From NCBI RefSeq assembly GCF_001661495.1, contig NZ_BDDT01000002.1, forward strand, positions 248,001 through 312,000: a DNA stretch of 64,000 bases. The letters run 5' to 3'. Source of the stretch: Pseudoalteromonas prydzensis. Its GTDB lineage: Bacteria; Pseudomonadota; Gammaproteobacteria; Enterobacterales; Alteromonadaceae. The number at the start of each line of letters is the position of its first letter. Position 1 is the first letter of the stretch. Shown in pieces: positions 17,287 to 26,396 of this stretch. A model generated the notes under the pieces. It saw only the letters and a program-made list of their open reading frames with translations, did not search any database and was not told where the DNA came from. A program made the position numbers and the translations under genes.

Positions 17287-17573
17287 TCTGGACAAATCCT
17301 GCTCTGGAAGATCTAAACGATATCGCTGAATATATTGCATTGAGCAACTTGCTGTCTGCTAAAAAGTTGGTGGCGAAAATCTTTGATAAAGTTGAACGCC
17401 TTGAAGAGTTCCCTGAGTCAGGGAAGACACCGATTGAGTTATCTAATCTGAATTACCGTGAAGTGATAGTTAACCCTTGTCGTATATTTTACAAAATAGC
17501 CAGTGATAAGGTTTTTATTTTACACATCATGAGACAAGAGCGTGATTTACGTAAGTTCTTGTTGCAAATGTAG
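17274..17573 (+). CDS. RelE/ParE-family toxin
   Basis: A 99-residue toxin partner. IIWTNPALEDLNDIAEYIA, RLEEFPESG, YREVIVNPCRIFYKI and FILHIMRQERDL are the typical RelE/ParE blocks. Whether it is an mRNA interferase (RelE) or a gyrase inhibitor (ParE) cannot be told from the sequence; the layout with a Phd-type antitoxin is common for both. It overlaps the antitoxin by 13 bp. Its stop is 8 bp before the second group II intron relic. Confidence 0.88.
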   Translation: MAEIIWTNPALEDLNDIAEYIALSNLLSAKKLVAKIFDKVERLEEFPESGKTPIELSNLNYREVIVNPCRIFYKIASDKVFILHIMRQERDLRKFLLQM

Positions 17574-17580
17574 CTTACAC

Positions 17581-17755
17581 TAATCGGGTAGCCTGAGCTC
17601 TCCACATCATCGATCATGCGCTTTTTATTAACAGGAAGTGCAATGGGCGGTTCATCTCTCGTAATAAATATAGATCCAAATATCTCTAAATGACACTAAA
17701 CTTTGTGAAGCTAAGTAGTCATTGCCTAGCGCAATCTAAATTCTTTTTGCTAAAT
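17581..17755 (-). mobile_element. Group II intron 3'-end relic, copy B
   Basis: About 170 bp that align with 16191-16360 as a diverged direct repeat. On the minus strand it encodes ALGNDYLASQSLVSFRDIWI before a TGA at 17652-17654, with an in-frame TAG just upstream, then the decayed domain V-like hairpin and the same CTACCCGATTA end. Copy B is shorter and more degraded than copy A. It begins 8 bp after the toxin stop and, like copy A, points against the upstream gene. Confidence 0.62.
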
Positions 17756-17788
17756 AGTGGGAGCGCGTATTGTATTTTGTCACTCAAA

Positions 17789-17828
17789 ATAAAAGCCGTG
17801 CTTGACTTAACAAGCACGGCTTTTATTA
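17789..17828. terminator. Bidirectional terminator before serA 3' end
   Basis: AATAAAAGCCGTGCTTG and CAAGCACGGCTTTTATT pair perfectly around a 6-base loop. It carries A/T flanks on both sides and can stop transcripts from the island (plus strand) and from serA (minus strand). Confidence 0.9.
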
Positions 17829-17831
17829 TTT

Positions 17832-17959
<128 letters not shown>

Positions 17960-17960
17960 A

Positions 17961-19190
17961 TTAGTGAAGAATACGCGCTCTGATGGTGCCTTCTACGGCA
18001 CTTAACTCTTTTAGTGCGACTTCTGAGTGATCAGTATCTACGTCGATAACTACATAACCAATGGCTTCGTCGGTTTGTAAGTACTGCGCGGCGATGTTGA
18101 TGCCATGTTGGGCAAACGCTTGGTTAATTTGGGTCAACACACCTGGGCGGTTGTGGTGTACGTGCAATAAACGGCTACGGTTAGCAAGCTCTGGCAGTGA
18201 TACTTCAGGGAAGTTAACCGCAGTAATGGTTGAGCCGTTATCTGAGTACTTAGCCAGTTTACCTGCTACTTCAATACCAATGTTTTCTTGTGCTTCTTGC
18301 GTTGAACCACCGATGTGCGGCGTTAAAATGACGTTGTCGAATTCACGCAGTGGCGAGATAAATTCTTCTTCGTTTGATTTTGGCTCAACTGGGAATACGT
18401 CGATGGCAGCGCCACTGATTTTTTTATCGCGTAGTGCTTCTGCAAGAGCGTCAATATCAACCACTGTGCCGCGTGAGGCGTTGATCAAAATTGAACCTTG
18501 TTTCATCACTGAAATTTCCGCGCTACCAATCAGATTTTTAGTTTGCGGTGTTTCAGGCACATGTAAGCTGATAACATCAGCGCGTTGTAATAGCTGCGTT
18601 AGGTTATGTACTTGTGTGGCATTACCTAAGGTTAGCTTGTCTTCTATATCGTAAAACTCAACGTTCATGCCGATATTTTCAGCCATGATACCTAGTTGCG
18701 TACCAATGTGACCGTAACCAATAATACCGAGGGTTTTACCACGGGCTTCAAACGAGCCATTGGCTGTTTTTAACCAGCCGCCACGGTGAGCTATGGCGTT
18801 ACGCTCTGGAATCCCACGGAACAACAGTAAAATTTCACCAAGTACTAACTCAGCAACAGAGCGAGTGTTAGAAAATGGTGCGTTGAATACCGCAATGCCG
18901 CGTTCACGAGCAGCGTTTAAATCAACTTGATTAGTGCCGATACAAAAACAGCCAACCGCAACCAGTTTTTCAGCGGCATCTAATACCGCTTCGGTAATAT
19001 GAGTGCGAGAACGCAGGCCTACAAAGTGCACATCTTTAATGCGCTCAAGTAGTTCGTCCTCAGGTAATGAAGTTTTTACATAATCAATATTGCTGTAGCC
19101 GTTACGTTTTAGCGTTTCAACAGCGCTTTGATGCACACCTTCAAGCAAAAGAATTTTAATTTTGTCTTTTGCTAACGATACCTTACTCAT
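17961..19190 (-). CDS. serA: D-3-phosphoglycerate dehydrogenase
   Basis: NAD-dependent first enzyme of serine synthesis, 409 residues (E. coli 410). Seen: the substrate-binding part with GLRSRTHITEAVLDAAEKL, the Rossmann NAD motif GIIGYGHIGTQLG near 157, the catalytic Arg in NASRGTVVD and His in LTPHIGGSTQEAQ, and a C-terminal ACT domain (HHNRPGVLTQINQAF) that normally senses serine. The start is ATG at 19190. rpiA is 13 bp upstream on the same strand, so the two are probably co-transcribed. The stop codon directly abuts the heptamer array. Confidence 0.97.
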   Translation of the reverse strand: MSKVSLAKDKIKILLLEGVHQSAVETLKRNGYSNIDYVKTSLPEDELLERIKDVHFVGLRSRTHITEAVLDAAEKLVAVGCFCIGTNQVDLNAARERGIAVFNAPFSNTRSVAELVLGEILLLFRGIPERNAIAHRGGWLKTANGSFEARGKTLGIIGYGHIGTQLGIMAENIGMNVEFYDIEDKLTLGNATQVHNLTQLLQRADVISLHVPETPQTKNLIGSAEISVMKQGSILINASRGTVVDIDALAEALRDKKISGAAIDVFPVEPKSNEEEFISPLREFDNVILTPHIGGSTQEAQENIGIEVAGKLAKYSDNGSTITAVNFPEVSLPELANRSRLLHVHHNRPGVLTQINQAFAQHGINIAAQYLQTDEAIGYVVIDVDTDHSEVALKELSAVEGTIRARILH

Positions 19191-19203
19191 ATCCTCATCC
19201 TAT

Positions 19204-19857
19204 TTATCTAATTTGCGGCCCATTTTTGGTGCCGATAATCACTTTATCTGCGCCACGTTGGGCAAATAAGCCGTTAGTTACTACGCCAACAATTTGGTTA
19301 ATTGTCAGTTCTAAATCTTTTGCCTGGCTGATAGACAAATTATGTACGTCTAAAATAACGTTACCATTGTCTGTCACTACACCCTGACGATAAACCGGGT
19401 CCCCGCCTAGTTTTAGTAATTCTCGGGCAACATAACTGCGTGCCATAGGAATAACCTCTACTGGCAGTGGAAATTCACCTAAGGTGTCCACTATTTTTGT
19501 TTCATCAACAATACAAACAAACTGTTTAGCCACTGCCGAAACGATTTTTTCACGGGTTAATGCAGCGCCGCCGCCTTTGATCATTTCATTCTGTGCGTTG
19601 ATTTCATCGGCGCCATCAACGTATACATCTAGGCTATCAACATCGTTTAATTCATATACTTCAATGCCAAGGGCTTTGAGTTTCTCGGTTGAAGCATCAG
19701 AGCTTGAAACTGCACCGGCAATGGTGTCTTTTACCGTGCCTAAGGCATCAATAAAGTGGTTTACCGTAGAACCGGTGCCCACGCCTACTATGGTGCCTTC
19801 TTTTACAAATTCGAGTGCAGCCCAAGCTGCTGCTTTTTTTAATTCATCTTGTGTCAT
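19204..19857 (-). CDS. rpiA: Ribose-5-phosphate isomerase A
   Basis: Pentose phosphate pathway isomerase (ribose-5-P to ribulose-5-P), 217 residues (E. coli 219). Typical blocks are [38 protein letters not shown] with the catalytic region, and [14 protein letters not shown]. It is followed by serA after 13 bp and preceded by fau after 53 bp, all on the minus strand. The neighbourhood matches the fau-serA-rpiA group of enterobacteria, with serA and rpiA in a different order. Confidence 0.97.
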   Translation of the reverse strand: MTQDELKKAAAWAALEFVKEGTIVGVGTGSTVNHFIDALGTVKDTIAGAVSSSDASTEKLKALGIEVYELNDVDSLDVYVDGADEINAQNEMIKGGGAALTREKIVSAVAKQFVCIVDETKIVDTLGEFPLPVEVIPMARSYVARELLKLGGDPVYRQGVVTDNGNVILDVHNLSISQAKDLELTINQIVGVVTNGLFAQRGADKVIIGTKNGPQIR

Positions 19858-19910
19858 TGTTATATGCTCAATAGGTGAAAGAGATTGCCATTAGTATATA
19901 AATAAATTGC

Positions 19911-20507
19911 TTACCAATGGTAGATTTTCTGTGGTGTGATTATGTAATTTAATGGTACGTCCCACGATTCAACAGGTAAACATTTAACATGCTGGCATTG
20001 ATGTGCAAGGCCAATTAGTTGTGGTTTTTGCCAGTTTTCTTTTTCGTAGCGCGCCAGTGTTTTATCATAAAAACCACCCCCCATACCTAATCGGTTACCG
20101 TTATCATCAAATGCCACTAATGGCATCAGCAGATAATCAAGTTCTGAAAGTGGGCATATCTGACTACAATTTAACTTGGGCTCCAAGATACCATAGCGGT
20201 TTGGCTTCATGGGTGAATTTTCTTCATAGCGCTGAAAGTACAAAGTAGTGCCATTAAAGGGGTGGATAACCGGTAGGTAAAGATGGTGATTTTTACTCCA
20301 AAGATCTTTTATTAACAATGAGGTATCAAGTTCTGCGTCATTGCTAAAATAAATGCCTATATGGGCGTTTTGGGTCTTTTTTTGTTGTTTTAAGTGTTGA
20401 GTAAAATTCACTTTAAGTGATTTTGCCGCAATTTCTTGCTCAGATTTTGACAGTAAATTACGTGCTTTTCGGATTTGTTGGCGGATCTGTGCTCTTTTTT
20501 CACTCAT
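19911..20507 (-). CDS. fau: 5-formyltetrahydrofolate cyclo-ligase family protein
   Basis: ATP-dependent enzyme that converts 5-formyl-THF to 5,10-methenyl-THF, 198 residues. The N-terminal RAQIRQQIRKARNLLS is the family start and LGMGGGFYDKTLARY is the characteristic loop of the active site. In many gammaproteobacteria zapA and the 6S RNA gene precede this gene; here a different 181-codon gene lies 29 bp upstream and leaves no space for 6S RNA. Start ATG at 20507. Confidence 0.93.
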   Translation of the reverse strand: MSEKRAQIRQQIRKARNLLSKSEQEIAAKSLKVNFTQHLKQQKKTQNAHIGIYFSNDAELDTSLLIKDLWSKNHHLYLPVIHPFNGTTLYFQRYEENSPMKPNRYGILEPKLNCSQICPLSELDYLLMPLVAFDDNGNRLGMGGGFYDKTLARYEKENWQKPQLIGLAHQCQHVKCLPVESWDVPLNYIITPQKIYHW

Positions 20508-20536
20508 TATTATTTTTATGTACCTGTTATTTTTTA

Positions 20537-21082
20537 CTAAACGCTGAGTAAATCAGGAAATGCAAACGATAATCCCAATACAACGAGCAAGATAACGACC
20601 ATAGCAATAAGAGAAAATAACAATATGTTACTGCGTTTTTTAATTGGTGTGGTTAATTCTTCGTCTAGTAGTATATCATCAGTTTGCCAATCTTCGTCTT
20701 CGTCAGCCGTTGCTTGTTGTTGATTTGCGGGTAAGCGCTGTTCTAGGTCATCGAGTTTTTCTTCGATGCGAATTAAGCTGCTAGTAATGTAATCAAGGGC
20801 ATTAAAAATTCGCTCATCGCGTTGGCTGCTTGTATCATTGTTGCTGGCAATTGTATTGCCCTGTACAGGTTGCAGTTTGCTTTTAATGCCTACACTAGCA
20901 AGGATTTTGGCTTGTTTTAGCGCTTTTTCTTTTTCACAAGGGGCAAACAATGGCTTGTTCTCAAGAAAAGCGGCCACTTTTGCGGTTGGGGCTTTGAGTC
21001 TAGTTGCCAATTGGCTGATCGCGTGTGCTTGGTCGGTATCTTTGGCTAGACCTGCAAACATGACACGGAAGTTTTCTGCCAT
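20537..21082 (-). CDS. Tail-anchored membrane protein of unknown function
   Basis: Not recognised. The 181 residues consist of an N-terminal domain of about 75 residues (FRVMFAGLAKDTDQ..), a charged middle with a predicted short coiled coil (SSLIRIEEKLDDLEQRL), an acidic linker and one C-terminal membrane segment (ILLFSLIAMVVILLVVLGLS), so the bulk should be cytoplasmic. It is 29 bp upstream of fau on the same strand and could be in one transcript with it. Confidence 0.8.
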   Translation of the reverse strand: MAENFRVMFAGLAKDTDQAHAISQLATRLKAPTAKVAAFLENKPLFAPCEKEKALKQAKILASVGIKSKLQPVQGNTIASNNDTSSQRDERIFNALDYITSSLIRIEEKLDDLEQRLPANQQQATADEDEDWQTDDILLDEELTTPIKKRSNILLFSLIAMVVILLVVLGLSFAFPDLLSV

Positions 21083-21144
21083 TTTTGTTTTCCAAAACGT
21101 AAAATCAATGGTTTGAGTATATACCTAAACGTTTACATGTTGCC

Positions 21145-21174
21145 AAAAAAGCCCGTAATAAAACGGGCTTTTTT
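21145..21174 (-). terminator. Intrinsic terminator of the S10 peptidase gene
   Basis: AAAAAAGCCCGT and ACGGGCTTTTTT pair perfectly around a 6-base loop. It lies 24 bp beyond the stop of the S10 peptidase gene (minus strand) and separates it from the fau group. Confidence 0.92.
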
Positions 21175-21197
21175 AACTAACTAAGGGAGTGCAATGC

Positions 21198-22715
21198 TTA
21201 ATACTTTGCCGCTTCACCTTCTTTAGGTAATGATTTTAAAATAAAATCTCGTAAATCATTGTTCGAGCTTTCTAAGTCAGCATGGCGTAAATACATCATG
21301 TGACCACTGCGGTAGCCTTTAAAACTCAAACGATCACGCATTTTGCTACTTGGATCAAGTTGCCACATAGTGTACTTGGCATCAAAGTAATTGGTTGCGC
21401 CATCAAAATAACCTGATTGGATCATTACATTGAGGTAAGGGTTTTGCGCCATAGCTAAACGTAAATTTTCACCGGTGTTATTATTGCTGCGGTCCCACGG
21501 GTGAACATTACCAAACAAGTTATATTTAACATCTGTTTTATAGTTTAATTCATCGCGTAAATAGTGATTAATCGCTGGTGTAAATGAATGCAGCCAAGAG
21601 GTAAGCTCAGCCCAATAATCAGGAGACTCACCGGCATCACGTTTATCAATACCTAAGTAGCGAGAATCTAAACGACCCACTGTTTGACCGCGTTCACGTA
21701 GTAACTCTTTCCAGAAAAAGTTAGTTGGAATGTCTAAGTTATTTTGCGCAACAAACTTCTCAGATACGCCAGCATATAAAGCCATTTGTTTGATGATGGC
21801 TTGTTTTTCGTCAGCGTCAAGAAAGCCACCTTTGGCAATCGCAGGCAATAGTTTATTAACTGTAAACGCTTCTACTTCAGGCAGTAACTCGTCTAAGTCT
21901 TTTGCTTGTAGGGCTGGGCTAAGTGCTTTGTGATACCAAGCTGTTGCTGCAAAGTAAGGAAGACGGTTTGCAGCCTCTACAGGTCCTTCGCGCTTAATGC
22001 CTATCTCAGTCGGAGACACTAATACCACACCATTAATGTACATCCATTGGCGGTTTTGCAGCTCGTGGGCAAGGCCAGATACACGAGTTGTGCCATAGCT
22101 TTCGCCAATTAAAAACTTAGGTGAACGCCAGCGCTCGTTGCGTGACACAAAAGTATTTAACCATTCCGCTAAATATTTTATATCGGCATTTACACCAAAA
22201 AACATCTTTTGTTGCGCTTCTTTACTTGGCAGTTCGCCTTTGTCGTTTTCAAGTACGCGAGAGTAACCAGTATTGACTGGGTTAACGTAAACGATGTCGG
22301 CAACATCAAGCACTGAATAAGGGTTATCTTTTATACCATAAGGTTGAATAGGGTAGCCTTCGTCATCAATTTTTAACACCCGTGGGCCAGTATAGGCAAT
22401 GTGCATCCAAACTGAAGCAGAGCCAGGACCGCCATTAAATGAGATCAGCAACGGGCGTTTTGTTCTGTCGTCTACTTTATCGCGGGTGTAGTAGGTGTAT
22501 TGCAAGGTTGCAATCGCATCGCCTTTGTCATCCCACACCGGCTGCGTGCCTGTGGTTGCAGTGTATGAAAAGCGCTCGCCATTAATACGTGCTTTATGCT
22601 CCGTGACAACACTGCTGTCGACATCAATGCGACGTTGGTTTTCTGCATAACTGGCGGTACTAACACTCAAAGTAAGTACAGCCAGTGAGAAACTAATGAT
22701 ACTGATAAGCTTCAT
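21198..22715 (-). CDS. Secreted S10-family serine carboxypeptidase
   Basis: Exported peptidase with a signal peptide (MKLISIISFSLAVLTLSVS..SYA). The Ser-Asp-His triad of family S10 can be placed: oxyanion motif NGGPGSASVW, nucleophile GESYG near residue 190, and a C-terminal His in GYRSGHMMYLRH. The 505 residues fit the bacterial S10 type. The start is set at the ATG at 22715, because an in-frame ATG at 22733 would place the AAAGGA ribosome binding site inside the coding region. It probably degrades peptides in the periplasm or outside the cell. Confidence 0.9.
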   Translation of the reverse strand: MKLISIISFSLAVLTLSVSTASYAENQRRIDVDSSVVTEHKARINGERFSYTATTGTQPVWDDKGDAIATLQYTYYTRDKVDDRTKRPLLISFNGGPGSASVWMHIAYTGPRVLKIDDEGYPIQPYGIKDNPYSVLDVADIVYVNPVNTGYSRVLENDKGELPSKEAQQKMFFGVNADIKYLAEWLNTFVSRNERWRSPKFLIGESYGTTRVSGLAHELQNRQWMYINGVVLVSPTEIGIKREGPVEAANRLPYFAATAWYHKALSPALQAKDLDELLPEVEAFTVNKLLPAIAKGGFLDADEKQAIIKQMALYAGVSEKFVAQNNLDIPTNFFWKELLRERGQTVGRLDSRYLGIDKRDAGESPDYWAELTSWLHSFTPAINHYLRDELNYKTDVKYNLFGNVHPWDRSNNNTGENLRLAMAQNPYLNVMIQSGYFDGATNYFDAKYTMWQLDPSSKMRDRLSFKGYRSGHMMYLRHADLESSNNDLRDFILKSLPKEGEAAKY

Positions 22716-22975
22716 GGTGGATCCTTTAAACAATTGTTAACCCATTAAAGATAATTTTTATCTAAATAACAAAGGGAATGAGACTAGATACCAATATTAA
22801 TCGGTAGGAGGTAGACAATAATATTATCAGCCGGGAATACACTGTGCTTTTATGCTTATTTTTACAGCAAGATATTTTGCTCAAGACAAAAATAGGGTAT
22901 ATTTCATACTTAGTTCTTACTTTATTCGTAAATAATTTATTTCAGCAATCTCCCGCTGTCGTGTTGAGAAGATAT

Positions 22976-24208
22976 ATGCAAAGAGTATTAGTGGTTGAAG
23001 ATAGTAAAGTTGTCCAGCAAGTATTGCGGCACTTATCGGCTCATTATCTTGATGTTGCAATTGATTTTGCTTGGTCACTGGCACAGGGCAAAGAGTTTAT
23101 TGCAAAACATCAATACACACTGGCTTTGGTTGATTTAACATTGCCTGATGCCATGAATGGCGAAGTTGTTAAATACACCTTAGAGCACGAAATTCCCACT
23201 GTCGTGCTGACATCGACTATTGATGAATATAAACGTCAGCAAATATTAGAGCTTGGGGTGGTTGATTATGTAATAAAAGATAATCGCGACTCTTATCACT
23301 ATGCTATCAAATTAGTGGCGCAATTATTACGCAATCAAGGTTGCAAGGCTTTGATCGCCGATGATTCTTTACTGAGTCGCTCATTAATGAGGCAAATGCT
23401 CGAAAAACAGCTGTTTGATGTGCAAGATGCCCATGATGGTGAGCAAGCGCTAAAAATACTAAAAAATGATCCCGAGATTAAATTACTACTCACCGATTAC
23501 GCAATGCCGACTATGGATGGCTTTGAACTTGTCAAAGCGGTGCGTAATATTCGCGGCCGTGATGATTTAGCCATTATTGGTTTGTCTGGGGCTGGTAAAC
23601 ATGGCTTATCTGCTCGGTTTATCAAATTTGGTGCAAATGACTTTTTAACAAAACCCTTTATGAATGAAGAGTTTCATTGTCGTGTATTGCAAACGATGGA
23701 GCAGCTTTCTCTTATCGCAGATATTAAAGAGAGTGCTTTTCGTGATGATTTAACTAACCTTTATAATCGCCGCTATTTTTACCAATTTGCCGAAAAACTG
23801 TTAAAAGAAACATCGCGCAATAATAGCTTAGCGCTACTTGATATTGATTTCTTTAAAACGATTAATGATAAATTTGGTCATGAAGCGGGGGATCAGGCAC
23901 TAAAGCAAGTAGCGTCGTTACTACGTAGTTCGTTTAAAGGTTATACGGTTGCCCGGGTTGGCGGTGAAGAATTTGCGATTGTGTTAACTGATACAGGGTT
24001 AGATCAAGCCTATCCGCTGCTCGATGCTTTTCGAGTTCGGTTATCAGAGTATGAGTTTGTAATAGATGGCCAAGCATTTGCAATTACAGTGAGCATTGGT
24101 TTAACCCAATTCCAAAATGTGACGTTAACCAGCGCCATGCGTTTAGCAGATAAAGCCTTATATCAGGCAAAAGAGCAAAACCGCGACTGTGTGGTACGGC
24201 AAAATTAG
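22976..24208 (+). CDS. Response regulator diguanylate cyclase (REC-REC-GGDEF)
   Basis: A 410-residue cytoplasmic protein with two receiver domains and a GGDEF domain. The first receiver (VLVVEDSKVVQQ, residues 1-120) keeps its acidic pocket and the Asp in ALVDLTLPD. The second (ALIADDSLLSRSL, about 130-250) has the phospho-Asp in LLTDYAMPTMDG. The active-site signature is GGEEF, an active GGDEF variant, with DDLTNLYNRRYF before it. No RxxD inhibitory site is seen five residues upstream. The start is ATG at 22976; an upstream frame from 22844 lacks domain features. It should make c-di-GMP on phosphorylation. Confidence 0.9.
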   Translation: MQRVLVVEDSKVVQQVLRHLSAHYLDVAIDFAWSLAQGKEFIAKHQYTLALVDLTLPDAMNGEVVKYTLEHEIPTVVLTSTIDEYKRQQILELGVVDYVIKDNRDSYHYAIKLVAQLLRNQGCKALIADDSLLSRSLMRQMLEKQLFDVQDAHDGEQALKILKNDPEIKLLLTDYAMPTMDGFELVKAVRNIRGRDDLAIIGLSGAGKHGLSARFIKFGANDFLTKPFMNEEFHCRVLQTMEQLSLIADIKESAFRDDLTNLYNRRYFYQFAEKLLKETSRNNSLALLDIDFFKTINDKFGHEAGDQALKQVASLLRSSFKGYTVARVGGEEFAIVLTDTGLDQAYPLLDAFRVRLSEYEFVIDGQAFAITVSIGLTQFQNVTLTSAMRLADKALYQAKEQNRDCVVRQN

Positions 24209-24236
24209 GCTGCTGCACCAGCACAGTTAAGATGTT

Positions 24237-24266
24237 AAAAAAATGCACCTATATGGTGCATTTTTT
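24237..24266. promoter_or_regulatory. NtrC binding site that is also a terminator hairpin
   Basis: TGCACCTATATGGTGCA (24244-24260) matches the NtrC enhancer consensus TGCACYNNNNTGGTGCA at every fixed position. It lies about 65 bp upstream of the sigma-54 promoter of glnK. The same palindrome is flanked by an A-run and a T-run, so it should also fold as the intrinsic terminator of the GGDEF gene that ends at 24208. Both roles are inferred from sequence. Confidence 0.8.
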
Positions 24267-24309
24267 ATATCGATAATTTATTTTTATTATGTAACTACTT
24301 GTTTTTTAG

Positions 24310-24723
<414 letters not shown>

Positions 24724-24732
24724 GGGGGCTTT

Positions 24733-25962
24733 ATGGAAAATACGATAGTAGAACTCAAGTTTTCATTAGATACATTTTACTTTTTAATATCGGGTATTTT
24801 AGTGATGTGGATGGCGGCTGGTTTCGCCATGTTAGAAGCGGGCTTAGTTCGTTCAAAAAATACCACTGAAATTTTAACCAAGAACGTGGCGCTTTATGCT
24901 ATCGCATGTACCATGTTCTTATTGGTTGGCTACAACATTATGTATGTGGACAACGCTGAAGGTGGCTTAGTGCCTTCGCTTGGTGCGCTAATTGGCACTC
25001 AAGCAGCTGATGCGGATCATTCATTAGAATCTGATTTCTTCTTCCAAGTGGTATTCGTGGCAACGGCTATGTCGATTGTTTCGGGTGCGGTTGCGGAACG
25101 TATGAAGTTATGGGCTTTCCTTGCTTTTGCCGTGGTATTAACTGGCTTTATTTACCCAGTTGAAGGCTACTGGACGTGGGGCGGTGGCTTCTTATCTGAA
25201 ATGGGTTTTGTTGACTTTGCAGGCTCTGCTATTGTTCACGGCACAGGCGCTGCTGCTGCACTGGCTGGTGTACTAATGCTAGGTGCTCGTAAAGGTAAAT
25301 ATGGTAAAAATGGTGAGATCTACCCAATTCCAGGTTCTAACTTACCACTGGCTACACTCGGTACATTTATTCTGTGGATGGGTTGGTTCGGCTTTAACGG
25401 CGGCTCACAGTTACTTATCTCTGATGCTGAAAATGCCACTGCGGTTGGTCAAATTCTACTTAACACCAACGCTGCTGCAGCAACGGGTGCAATTGCAGCA
25501 CTATTCGTCTGTAAAGTGTTATGGGGTAAAGCTGATTTAACTATGGTACTTAATGGTGCACTTGCAGGCTTGGTCGTTATCACTGCAGACCCATTATCAC
25601 CATCACCTTTATTAGCTTGTTTACTCGGTATTTTAGGTGGCTCATTAGTGGTATTTAGCATTGTTGCGTTAGACAAAATTACAATTGATGACCCAGTTGG
25701 TGCAATCTCAGTGCATGGTGTATGTGGTATTTTAGGTATTATTTTAGTACCAGTATCAAATGTTGAAGCAACGCTAGTTAACCAGTTAATCGGCTTAGTA
25801 TGTATCTTAGGATTTGTATTTATTGCTTCACTTATCGTGTGGGGAATACTGAAGAAAACCATGGGTATCCGGGTAACAGAAGAAGAAGAACTAAACGGCA
25901 TGGATCAACACGATTGTGGTATTGATGCTTACCCTGAGTTTGTTTCGGTACGCAGTAACTAA
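24733..25962 (+). CDS. amtB: Ammonium transporter
   Basis: Inner-membrane ammonium channel of the Amt/Rh family, 409 residues with about 11 membrane helices. The two pore histidines are visible in the blocks AIVHGTGAAAALAG and ISVHGVCGILG, and the signature GGFLSEMGFVDFAGS is typical. No cleavable signal peptide is obvious. It is co-transcribed with glnK and blocked by it under nitrogen sufficiency (family knowledge). It ends with an intrinsic terminator 35 bp downstream. Confidence 0.97.
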   Translation: MENTIVELKFSLDTFYFLISGILVMWMAAGFAMLEAGLVRSKNTTEILTKNVALYAIACTMFLLVGYNIMYVDNAEGGLVPSLGALIGTQAADADHSLESDFFFQVVFVATAMSIVSGAVAERMKLWAFLAFAVVLTGFIYPVEGYWTWGGGFLSEMGFVDFAGSAIVHGTGAAAALAGVLMLGARKGKYGKNGEIYPIPGSNLPLATLGTFILWMGWFGFNGGSQLLISDAENATAVGQILLNTNAAAATGAIAALFVCKVLWGKADLTMVLNGALAGLVVITADPLSPSPLLACLLGILGGSLVVFSIVALDKITIDDPVGAISVHGVCGILGIILVPVSNVEATLVNQLIGLVCILGFVFIASLIVWGILKKTMGIRVTEEEELNGMDQHDCGIDAYPEFVSVRSN

Positions 25963-25997
25963 GTAAAAATTTTTAAAATCATTGTGTGTTCAAAACA

Positions 25998-26027
25998 AAG
26001 TCCTAATTTCGATTAGGACTTTTTTTG
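25998..26027 (+). terminator. Terminator of glnK-amtB
   Basis: AAAGTCCTAAT and ATTAGGACTTT pair around a short loop, followed by a run of seven T. Confidence 0.92.
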
Positions 26028-26137
26028 GTTTCTAATAAACGTAAAACTTATTGATAAAATTCAGAATATTCAGGTAGGAAAATAATGATTTAGTGTCTAT
26101 TCTTTAAATGACACTAATTACAATTGAAGGGCAAACT

Positions 26138-26299
26138 ATGGATAACAAATTACTCTTGATCATTCTGTCGATTTTTTTACCTCCTGTGGCGGTATTCTTA
26201 AAAGCAGGAGTAGGTAAAGACCTGATCATCAATATTATCTTATGCTTTATCTTCTTTATTCCTGCGATGATCCACGCGCTGTGGTTATGCACACGTTAG
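26138..26299 (+). CDS. Pmp3/YqaE-family small membrane protein
   Basis: A 53-residue protein of the UPF0057/Pmp3 family with two membrane helices: LLLIILSIFLPPVAVFLKAG and LIINIILCFIFFIPAMIHAL. The pattern FLPPVAVFLKAGVGKDLIINI is the family signature. Members are linked to membrane potential and salt stress. The start is the ATG at 26138 with GAAGGG upstream; an ATG at 26108 would include that site. It is followed by a 14-bp perfect inverted repeat. Confidence 0.9.
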   Translation: MDNKLLLIILSIFLPPVAVFLKAGVGKDLIINIILCFIFFIPAMIHALWLCTR

Positions 26300-26333
26300 T
26301 CACATAATTGGCGGCGTTTCAGTTACTGTTAAC

Positions 26334-26367
26334 TTTACAGGTGTTAGTGTATCCTAACACCTGTAAA
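26334..26367. promoter_or_regulatory. Perfect 14-bp inverted repeat upstream of mrcB
   Basis: TTTACAGGTGTTAG and CTAACACCTGTAAA are exact complements around a 6-base spacer, 29 bp before the mrcB ATG. No T-run follows, so an operator or an mRNA hairpin in the mrcB leader is as likely as a terminator for the small upstream gene. Confidence 0.6.
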
Positions 26368-26396
26368 TTAACCTCTGGATAGTAATAGCAACGTCA

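Noticed and set aside
20507..20537. 6S RNA gene upstream of fau
   Set aside because: Only 29 bp lie between the genes, too short for a 6S RNA.
26104..26292. Minus-strand frame opposite the Pmp3-type gene
   Set aside because: Shadow; the plus-strand frame has the Pmp3 signature and a good ribosome binding site.
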